Of a stretch of 64,000 nucleotides of DNA, positions 33,928 to 42,851 are shown piece by piece. This DNA comes from Litsea cubeba (Eukaryota > Streptophyta > Magnoliopsida > Laurales > Lauraceae): assembly GCA_012931725.1 (NCBI GenBank), contig WHSA01000561.1:70290-134289 (forward strand), given 5' to 3'. The first letter of the stretch is position 1, and each line of letters begins with the position of its first letter. The translations under genes were made by a program, and so were the position numbers. Under the pieces are notes generated by a model, which saw nothing but the letters and a program-made list of their open reading frames with translations, was not told the origin of the DNA and made no database searches.

Positions 33928-34207
33928 TTGGCAAACATGAACGTCCTAAAGAGGTGAATGTGAATACAGTGTTTGAGTGATTTCATGAAGTCTCGTCCAT
34001 GAACCTATGAATGCACACTATGCATCTGATCCAGTCCCCATAGTGGGACCTACCCTCTAAACTTCATGTATACAATCCAGATTAGCAGGTGTTCAGAGCG
34101 TTAAAGCGCGGGTGAATGTTTCTTATTAGTCATGAAGGTCACATACATGTAACATAGGGGTTCACATGCAAAACAACCTCCATTTTTGTTTGCTTTTGAT
34201 TTTTGTG
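33928..34207. repeat. ~280-bp repeat, second instance
   Basis: It repeats 31429-31705 at roughly 90% identity, including GGTTCACATGCAAAACAACC. It lies beyond the last stretch shared with copy 2. Confidence 0.7.
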
Positions 34208-35384
34208 TATTTTTAAATATTATAAATTGTACATTTAAATTCTAGCTAGTATATTGATTTTTTAAATAAATCGATGATGTGTGATATTAATGTGTAGATG
34301 AGAATGCTACAATTTTTGGGTTTTAATTTTTTTTGTGATTTAAAAAAATGAATTTAATGGCAAATAAAAAAATTACGGCGAAACTATTTAAAAAAATAAT
34401 GATAATTAAATTAGGGATGGTTCAAAACTGCCATTTAACACAGTAAAAACCATTCTAATATTAAAATATGGAACAATTTTAAACCCTTCCTGTATACCCG
34501 GAACGGACTAATAATTGTTCCAGAAATTAGAATTTGAAACGGTTTTAGAAAATTTGAAAGTGTTTAAAACACTTCCAAAATAGATACTAATTATAACGGG
34601 CACTTAAATTTGGAACGGTTTTAGAACATATGGGAAGTGTTTAGAACCGTTCCCAAAAAGATTACGAACAGTTTCAAATATTTGAATTTCGAACAGTAAA
34701 GTGAAATCCGACAGTGTCTAGAACCGTTTCAAAATTCATAATCTGGAACGGTTTTAGACACTTCCAAAAATTTTCATTTGAAACGGTTTTAAACAGTTTC
34801 AATGGTTTAGGAACACGGGTTTTTGAAGCGGTTTTGGACCGTTCCAATTTTTATTAGGAACGGTTTTCAACACTTCCTTTTTGCTGTTTTTGGTGAAGCG
34901 GAGTCTATTCTCTATGAAAAGATATAACTCACCAAACATCATAAAAGAAAAAAATCCCACGAAAAATGTGAATTTTCTTGAAGAAGATAGTAAACACAAA
35001 GGGCCCTAAATGTTGTTTACAACTAAGTTCGAGAGTCTTTTGACCTTCATGTCATTCTAACTCATTCTCTAAATTTCATTGTTTGGATTAAAAAATAAAT
35101 AAACAATATTAGAACACTTTAAACTTTGAGTTTTCTCATATTATCAATCAGAAAATATGTGTCTATAAATGAAATTGCGATAGATAGGCAAAAAATATTT
35201 GAAGGCTAAATGATTTTAAAATGTGAATAAGTTGCAAGATATTTTTTTTCCTTTTTCTTCCTCTTAACCCGCCGGGATAAGAACTCAGACACCCATTGGC
35301 ACCACGTCCCAAAACAGCCGAGGATGGTAGAAGATGATATAGGAAAAGGAAAATGTCAGTAGATAATTTGATGGGCCTGGGTAA
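34208..35384. other. AT-rich host-like region with short dispersed repeats
   Basis: No gene is supported. From about 34430 to 34890 there are ten or more degenerate copies of GGAACGGTTTTAGAACA / its complement AAACCGTTCC, in both orientations. This density resembles the subterminal repeats of a CACTA-like DNA transposon. No CACTA ends or transposase were found, and the rest is AT-rich and featureless. Confidence 0.4.
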
Positions 35385-35680
35385 ATGTTAGAATTAAGAG
35401 TCAACATCACATTGGTGAATGGAATGGTAATTCCATTGGTTCTCAATATGTATCGAGTTGGGATATTAGTATATCTAAAAATGTGGATAACAAAGGCGAG
35501 AATGTACGTACTTGTTATTGATCTGATCAATGCATCTCTGTGTTTTGGTATTAAGGTAGATTCTGCAAACTCAAGCAAAAACATGCTACATCTTCATGCA
35601 TTCCCGTTCCTTTCTATTAAGAAAAGGTAAATAAGATAAAAGCCATTCCCTGCATTCTCTAACAATACAGCTCCTTCCAT
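35385..35680. other. Non-coding stretch downstream of the cysteine-rich gene
   Basis: An 81-codon plus-strand open frame is present (35385-35630) but has no recognisable domain or promoter, and is treated as chance. The right end approaches the poly(A) signal of the minus-strand gene. Confidence 0.3.
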
Positions 35681-35686
35681 TTTATT
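35681..35686 (-). terminator. Poly(A) signal of the cysteine-rich peptide gene
   Basis: AATAAA on the minus strand lies 46 bases after the stop codon of the gene at 35732-36150. Confidence 0.6.
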
Positions 35687-35731
35687 GTCATTTAATAGTT
35701 TTACTCATAAGACTAAAGACAGATGTAGCGG

Positions 35732-36150
35732 TCAACAAGGACTGACGCAACAACATTGTGTATATGGTGGAGGCAAATCACAATCTCCTTTGCAAAATCC
35801 ATCTTTGATGCAGTCGTCATGACAGGTCGAAGGGCAACCGGGGTTACAACGCATGCGACTAACAAGACGATCCACATTAAACTTTTCATCAGCTGCATAT
35901 CTCACAGAAGCAATTTCTTTGGGTTAGTACTTTACGTATGACAAGTAAATGAACCAAGTGAAATAATGTTTTCTTTGGCTTCTTCATGATGAGAGAATTG
36001 AAATTGATTATAAAGACTTAAAATCGGCAATTTCAATTATAGTATAAGAGAAGTATGAAGTGGTAGGTGCTTACCCATTACAGTTAATGAAGATGAGATG
36101 AAAAGAGCAAGAAGAAATGCTACAACAGGAACCTTCCTCATGACTCCCAT
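35732..36150 (-). CDS. Small secreted cysteine-rich peptide (two exons, 78 residues, 10 Cys)
   Basis: Exon 1 is 36150-36075 and ends GTAATGG|GTAAGC. Intron 1 (182 bases, phase 1) has a TACTAAC branch-type motif at 35929-35923 and ends ATGCAG|CTG. Exon 2 is 35892-35732 and ends in TGA. Residues 1-26 form a clear signal peptide (MRKVPVVAFLLALFISSS), as in plant CRP genes where an intron separates signal and mature regions. The mature part has 10 cysteines with gaps of 3, 3, 3, 5, 3, 8, 0, 0 and 3, including a CCC triplet. The cysteines imply an oxidised, secreted peptide such as a defence or signalling CRP. The family was not identified. A TATA box (CTTATAAAAG, 36190-36181) and AATAAA (35686-35681) complete the gene. 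No lesions are seen. Confidence 0.75.
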
Positions 36151-36180
36151 TTTATGACTGGATGGCCTCGAGAACATCAA

Positions 36181-36190
36181 CTTTTATAAG
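36181..36190 (-). promoter_or_regulatory. TATA box of the cysteine-rich peptide gene
   Basis: CTTATAAAAG on the minus strand lies 31 bases upstream of the ATG, implying a very short 5' UTR. Confidence 0.5.
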
Positions 36191-36259
36191 AGATGGGGAA
36201 AGGGGAGAGAATCAGAGAAGATATAGGCGAGGGTGAATTGGTATGGATATGAGATTTGA

Positions 36260-36326
36260 GTCCGGATCCTGTTTCATAGAACCAATTGACAAATATGGAT
36301 TGGATTATGAAACAGAGGATCCGGAC
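36260..36326. repeat. 67-bp hairpin upstream of the cysteine-rich gene
   Basis: The left arm GTCCGGATCCTGTTTCATA (36260-36278) pairs with 36306-36326, apart from a 2-base insertion. A 27-base AT-rich loop separates the arms. It lies about 70 bases upstream of the TATA box. It may be a remnant of a small inverted-repeat element. Confidence 0.65.
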
Positions 36327-37008
36327 TGTTGATATTTATATTTTTCTTAATTTTTGCCATTTTGGGCTAAATACATAATCTAAAGTATCTTGTACATAAA
36401 TCTTCATTGCTGATGTTAATGGAAAGCCAATCTAGGGGAAGCAATTGGATGGATATTGTGATAACCATTGGGGATGTAATTTTCACTAGGTGAATCAAAC
36501 TTGACCTTGCTTGGATAAGTGTTGGTCACAAGACAATTAGGTTTGAGACTGTTTTGACCTGTACATCTGACCCATTGTCAAAAGTTATTCTTAGGATTAA
36601 ATATAGGAATGATATTAAGACATTTTAAATTTTGGGTTTTCTCATTATATATCGATAAACCCTCAGGATAAGTTTTTTAGTGATAAAAAATAAAAAGGTA
36701 GGTAATACATCTTCATACTACAAATGATTTTAAGATGTGTATATAAGATAAAACAAAAATAGATATCAATATCAAACATAGTAATAGCAGTTAAAGTAGT
36801 GATTACCGTTTAGATTATAATATGTTGGTGATTATTTAAGAGAAGCTATAGCAGGAGAATTAAATTAGCATATACATTGCCATTAGCCATCTCCAATTGT
36901 ATTTTTTTTTATTAACATAAAATGGGCTCCTGCATGAATTACATGTGTAATATAATGCCAAAAAGGGAGATTAATGATCATTAACTTATTTGAAAAAGTC
37001 TCCACAAC
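36327..37008. other. AT-rich intergenic stretch
   Basis: Nothing beyond AT-rich sequence was recognised. The rightmost part (36991-37008) begins a block that is partly duplicated at 37125-37175. Confidence 0.4.
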
Positions 37009-37093
37009 CCGGGAATTGTGTCCGGGCTGTGACACGGGCCCCCCCGAACGGTCCCCCGGGGGAACCGTGTCACAGCCCGGGCACAATTCCCGG
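37009..37093. repeat. 85-bp GC-rich inverted repeat
   Basis: The arms at 37009-37037 and 37065-37093 (29 bp, one mismatch) contain CCGGGCTGTGACACGG. The loop is extremely C/G-rich (CCCCCCCGAACGGTCCCCCG). A partial, non-hairpin copy of the left arm with flanks occurs at 37125-37175 (CCCGGGCTGTATAGCAGGTC). Confidence 0.85.
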
Positions 37094-37333
37094 ACTGTAT
37101 AGCAGGTCTCAACTTATTTTGATGGGAAAAAGTCTCCACAGCCCGAGAATCGTGCCCGGGCTGTATAGCAGGTCTCTTTTGATGGTTGTTGGAAGGTCAA
37201 TAGGGATTCGGGCTATTATGCAGGCTTGCACATTCAATTTTATTTTCAAGAATGCATCTTCACTACTGAGCATAGAAATTCTATAAAATTGGAAGCCAAG
37301 GACCACTTTTTTGCAGCTTTAAGTCTGGATTTT

Positions 37334-37433
37334 ATTTGTATGTTAGTTAATGGTGCATTTTGGTGTGACTACGTACTTGTTACCAAATGCTTATTGGTGT
37401 GACTACTTACTTGTTACCAAATGCTTAATGAAG
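37334..37433 (+). repeat. Two-copy ~36-bp tandem repeat
   Basis: GGTGTGACTAC followed by TACTTGTTACCAAATGCTTA occurs twice in a row just left of the MITE. Confidence 0.7.
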
Positions 37434-37434
37434 T

Positions 37435-37775
37435 TAAGGGTGTTCATGGGCCGGGCTAAGGCATATCTAGGCCCGACCCGGCTTTAGAAAAATTGGCCCG
37501 GCCCGGCCTGGCCCAAGCCCAACACAGGCCACAAAAGTTAGGCCCGAGAATGCCCATTTAATCAATCGGGCCGGGGTGGCTTTTTATCACTTTTGTGGGC
37601 ATTAGAGCACTAATTAAATTAAATTACATGCATTTCTTACACAAGTAAGGCCGGGCTATGGGCTTTCCATCACTTAATCCAAGCCCATTTCAATTATTAA
37701 TCAGGCCCTAATTACATATCCAAGCCCGACCCACATCGGGCAGGCTAGGCCTGGCCCGGCCCATGAGCAGCCCTA
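37435..37775. mobile_element. hAT-type MITE (341 bp) with 8-bp target duplication
   Basis: The terminal inverted repeats are TAAGGGTGTTCATGGGCCGG on the left and TAGGGCTGCTCATGGGCCGG reading in from the right. They are flanked by perfect 8-bp direct repeats AATGAAGT (37427-37434 and 37776-37783). Eight-base duplications and a TAGGG-type end fit hAT-superfamily non-autonomous elements. The interior is rich in GGCCCGGCCC-like runs and has no coding capacity. Confidence 0.85.
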
Positions 37776-37783
37776 AATGAAGT

Positions 37784-39037
37784 ACAATTAAACTTTTGTA
37801 AGGAGGAGAATACAAGAATGAAAGCTCATTCTGCACAAGCCAGTAAAGAATTTATTTAAACTGAAAAATACTTAGGAAATTGGAAAAGTGTTTTCAAGTA
37901 TATATATACAAGGAAATGTTTTTAATTGGGAAACTGTAAATTTGTTTTGAAAATCTTCTTAAAAACATATGGACTCAAATTTGTTCTAACGTTACAAGTC
38001 TAGGATTTACACTCAAGTCTCATCTCGATTTGCAAGTGTTAGAGCATGTAAAAGGAAGATAGAATAAAAAAAGAGAGTTGAACATGTTGTTTTACGAAGA
38101 AATTCCTGACTTGACCTACTAATTTATAAAAATTGGAGCTGAAAACTCAAGATTTGGGCTCCCTTTATAACATCCAAAAGTAAAATTCAAGTTAGAATTT
38201 TTAACCTAATTGGTTATGGGAGCTTATTGGCGTAGCTAGCCCTACCCCAATTGATTGGAGATGTATATATATATAAATATAGGGAGGGAGCCTATAGAAG
38301 GCATGCCACATCAGATCTCATAGAGTTCTCCTTTCTTAAAAAAAAAATACTTATTTTCATCAGGGTTTCTTCTCTTTTGATGTTTGTTTAATGTTGTGTG
38401 TTGCTTATTTTCATCTGGGTCTGGATAATTTCTTGCGTTCTTCTAATTGGCTGAAGATATTTTTTGCGTTCTTCTAAATGGCTGAAGATATGTATATACA
38501 AGGTCTGCCTTGTTTTGCAATAATTCAAGTCAATTTGTCTCTTTTTTTTCTTCCCACTCCCTTGACAGTGGCATATGGGTGCGTACTGAAGTGAAGTATG
38601 TTGTGTTTTCAACTGTGGAAGTTGGAAGTCTAGACCATCAGTTGTGACAGGAACATTTCCTTCAGTGTTGCCTTTCTTTTCCAGGTAAACTGGGATTTTT
38701 TTTTTTTTTTTGTGTTTGTAGAATTCTATCATTACAAGATGACAATCTGGTAGAGATTATGATATAAATATTTCATTTTGCTCCATATGTTATTTATTTA
38801 TGATAATGTAAGTGATTGAATCTCAAATGCATGCTTGGAATGTGGCGTTGGACTCTCTTTATACGGTGCATGAGAAAAACAGAGTAGGCAGGAAAAAAAA
38901 TGAAAGCACCAACCTAATTTAGCTGAAAGAAATAAAGAAGATAGATGATGGAAAAGATAGTGTACACTGCACTGCTTCATCCCAACATCAAACGTGCCCA
39001 AGGTTGACATTAAAGCCTGTCTATGGCTAAACCCTAT
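37784..39037. other. Host-like intergenic sequence left of duplicated copy 2
   Basis: No gene is supported. There are short (AT)n runs near 38265, a poly-T tract near 38700 and a repeated GCGTTCTTCTAA-GGCTGAAGATAT pair near 38433-38489. The part next to 39038 may also belong to the duplicated segment. Copy 1 cannot show this, because element D interrupts it exactly there. Confidence 0.4.
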
Positions 39038-40811
39038 GAACCTATCTGGATCCTAACTTGGATCTGAAGTCAGTTGTAATTTGTAAATATAATTAGCAAT
39101 GACTCTACTTATGTGTAGTTGGTTATGGCAAACAACATCAATTTGGTTGTAATTATGTAATGTACATGGACAGAGAAGCCAGTAGGAGCATGTTAAAGAA
39201 ACATTGAAGGACCATACTTGCTTTGTTTAAAATCAGCTAGAATAATTGTTTTTAAAAACTTATAATATCATGCTTATTGGGGCTTCCTTAAGACAATATA
39301 GGGATCTCTACTGACAATACACCAAGCTAGACAAGTTGCGTTACTTCGTATCCTTCAGGTGGATTCATAAAAAACAACCTCATTAAGGTCCCAAAAAGAA
39401 ATATGTTTTCGACATCCATTTGAAAGATTGACCAGGACTGTGATGCATCTACCAGAAGGACAAATCAAACAATGGTCATCATGGCAATTGGCACAAATGA
39501 ATCATTATTAGTGCAATTGACTAGGACAGCAGCCGGAGGTTAGGGATGATGTATTTTTTTAATTCACCTTTCTATCCACTCTCCCATTTCCTTTCCAGAT
39601 CCTCTTCTATTTCAGATATTAATGTGGGTTCTATTTCTCTGCAACAGGTCAAGGTCTCTTTCCCAGATTCGAAGAAGTTGTTTAACTTGAGTTTGTTTAG
39701 GTAATTGACTCTTTATGTTAGGACTTGTTGCGTCTATACCTCCTCTCCATATTTTTGTGTATTTCTTCCTTTCCTTTTTGTGGTTTGTGGCTATTTCTAA
39801 TCTAATGCTTTAGGAATAATTTTACTGTTATTAATTAGATAAATCACTCAGGATTTCTTTACCCATTACTAAATGTCTGTGTGTACAATAAATGTAAAAA
39901 GCCGTTACTCTGCATCGAATGAACAGTGGTTTTTCAAAATATCACAACTCATCGCTACCTGTTTCATTTTTTTCCATGGCAATCGATGTTGGTTACAGCC
40001 TTGTTCCAGCAAAATTATAAGCATTAAGTGGTTAGAAGAGGTGTCAAATTGGTTGGACTTTCTGAAAATATGAAAGGTGTAGTTTCTATTTACACACTGC
40101 ATTTGTTAGCCCCTACTATGGATGAGTTCTGTTTATTAGATAGTAGCATCTTACCTTCCCAAGAAAACAGAAAAGCTCTGTTTAATAGGTAAGAGCATTC
40201 TTATAAGTGAAAAGAATATTAGAACAAGAGCCATAGGACTTAAAATCCAGGGTCTGAAATTCTAACCCATTGGGCCATCAAGTAAATATCTAAACCAGGC
40301 CCATTATCACTACTCCAAAAATCCAAATTAGAGACAATGGTTTGGAGAGGTTAAGGACGAAAAATGAACTGAATGAACCTGCATGACGAATTAGTGGACA
40401 ATGACAGATACTGAGTTCTAAACTGCGAACTTGAATACAAATTAGGACACTATAAACCCCCATTTGGCATACATGAACCTCCTAAAGAGGTGACTGCGAA
40501 CAGTGTCTGAGTGATTTCATGAAGTCTTGCCCGTGCACCTATGAATGCACACTGTGCATCTGATCCAGCCCCAAAAGTGGGACCTGCCCTTAGAGCGCGG
40601 GTGAATGTTTTTTATCAGTCATGAAGGTCACATACATGTAACATAGGGGTTCACATGCAAAACAACCTCCATTTGTGTTTGCTTTTGATTTTTGTTGGTT
40701 AGAAAGATCTGTTCTCAGAGGCTCTTGACTCTCTCTCCCTCTCTCTCCAAGTTGAAGCTAAGAAACCGCTGACACAGATGTTGTTGTCAAAGCTTCTTCT
40801 CTTTCAGCCTT

Positions 40812-40843
<32 letters not shown>

Positions 40844-41650
40844 AAAATCAACTTGGCTGCTTTTGTAACTCCACTTAAAATGAAATTTGGCTGCTTTGTA
40901 ACTCCATTCTTTAGACATTAGATTGGTCTTTGATAATATTTTCTCCACTCTCAAGAATGCAAGGAGCTAAATACTCCTCTTCACCATACACATCATGTGC
41001 GCAGAGAAAATTATAATAGATGACTTGCCAGTGATTGTGTTATAATGTTTTGTTTCTTTTTTTTTCTCGTTGATTCTATACCTATATCATTTTCAGTCCA
41101 TTTTCCCCTTCACAATGGGATGCTCACTTTGTTTAATTATGTTCTGAAATCCATGTTGTCTTGGCTGATCATGTAGGAGTGTATGAATAGCTTTTGTATC
41201 TTGCATGATGCATTGTGCTCCATTGTCCATGCATCGTGAATTTAGACGTTGCTCTGATATCCTTTCAGGCATTGCTTATGTATTTTTCTGATTATCTTTT
41301 TTTACTGACTTTTTTATCTTTATCTTTTTCTGTAGTGTCACCATGGAGTGCGGTCATTACAGGTTGCCAAATGGCTGCAGATGCAGGTAATTCTGTCAAT
41401 ATGCTATTGGTTGTAAAATAGTCTAATCCTTCAAGGCTTTTTTTTATTCTTTTTGAGTTTGCTAGTTGACCCATGACCTTCAACATGGTGCACATACTGA
41501 TGTGGCCCAAGTGTAACATCAGACATGCAGCATGGGGATTGGGATTAATGTGCATTGGTTGTAACATCTTTTTGTAATTTTCACTATTAATGTGCATTGG
41601 GATTAAAAATAATGTGAATTGGAAATTAATTTTTTTTGCTGAACTGATCA

Positions 41651-41734
41651 GGAGTCTTGCTTTATGGATCACCTTGTACCGGAAAAACTGTATTAGCAAG
41701 AGCTGTGGCTCATCATATTGATTGCACCTTTTTC
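41651..41734 (+). pseudogene. RPT6-like 26S proteasome ATPase exon fragment, copy 2
   Basis: This is the same exon as 32668-32751 but closer to the parent. The Walker A reads GSPCTGKT (Lys and Thr kept, Gly/Pro changed) and is followed by LARAVAHHIDCTF. No adjacent exons are present. Differences between the copies show independent decay after the duplication. Confidence 0.8.
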
Positions 41735-41881
41735 TTTGCTTTTCTTTTGTTCTCAGTATAGATGGTGGATTTTAATTGAGGTAATTGAGGTTTTTCTTTA
41801 TGGGTTTCATTTACATATAACAAACTGCAATTTGCCATGTTTCCTTCCAATTGATAAGACTCTTTTTCATTTGTGAACAAG

Positions 41882-41983
41882 GAGGGCAACGGTATGTGAG
41901 AGGAATCTATTTCCAGGACATTGTTTTGGAAGGAGTCTATAGAGCCATTACTATTGTTCAGGAATATGACCCCTCATACACAG
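41882..41983 (+). pseudogene. Exon-like fragment, possibly GH28-like, copy 2
   Basis: It parallels 32898-32999 with the GT donor kept (|GTAAGA). The acceptor is weakened (GAACAAGGAGGG where copy 1 has GAACAGGGAGGG). Confidence 0.3.
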
Positions 41984-42851
41984 TAAGATGGTCCAATCCT
42001 AATCTCCTTCAAGTAACAACTATGTTTGTTTCCTCTATTCACAATGCTGGTTCAGTTCAAGTATATGGGCATTTCTTGTGCATGCAAACTAACTTTTGTT
42101 TCAGCCCGGGGCTCGGGCTGGTCCAACCTTTTTTCGGGTCTTGATTTTTGTGAATTGGGTCTAATACTTAGGCCTATTCAAGAAAATGTGCATTAAGGGC
42201 AGTCCTGTAAGCTATTAGTTCAGTCGAGTCCAACTGGATTAAATATTTTGGGCATGAACCTTGGGCTTGACCCAAATCAAGTTCCGTTAGATAACATAGA
42301 TCGACACAATATTGAGTTTTTCCTTATGTCCCTTCGAAATTTGGAATTTTTTCAAACCCCAAACCACATGCACCCCCTCCCCTCCCAAATTCTCGAAGCC
42401 ATTTAGACCCCTCTGGATTTTAGGGCTAGTTTGGGCAAAATTAAAGTGATCCATAAATCTCTACTAAATGATTTCTCTCTTTGTCACGGTCCTCACGGAA
42501 TCCTTTCTTGAAACAAGCACGTTAAAAATCCATGTTAGCTCTAGCAATATTAGCTTGCTGCACCATTCTTTGGCAACAGTCTTGAACACTTAAGCATCTC
42601 ATGTTCAGTTTGCATGGTCAATGATGATGTTTTTTCTATTTAGAATAGTCACCTCTTTTTTGATATTACTCAAATCATGTCAACTGGTGTTAATTTATGA
42701 ATTTCAGATTTTCGAGAAACAATTTGGTTATGTAAATTTTGAACTCATACCACGGGCCTTGTTTCAAATGTTCTCATGGAGTCTATGTGATCAGCCCATC
42801 AAATTATGTTGCACGTGAAGTCTGTACTGCAAGCACCATCACTCTCAGCTC

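Larger units (their letters stand above)
39038..42851 (+). repeat. Duplicated segment, copy 2 (gene-fragment region)
   Basis: It is collinear with 27562-27749 plus 30203-33900. It carries the empty site of solo LTR E (CATAC at 39213-39217) and single copies of the exon-like fragments. Element B interrupts it at 42852 after CTCTCAGCTC, where copy 1 reads CTCTCAACTCTTCACGGC. Microsatellites (CT)n/(GA)n lie near 40728-40838. Confidence 0.88.

Noticed and set aside
35713..35898. 61-codon frame MQLMKSLMWIVLLVACVV as a separate secreted peptide
   Set aside because: It looks hydrophobic but is the wrong frame of exon 2. The spliced frame with ten cysteines, signal peptide, branch motif and stop explains the region better.
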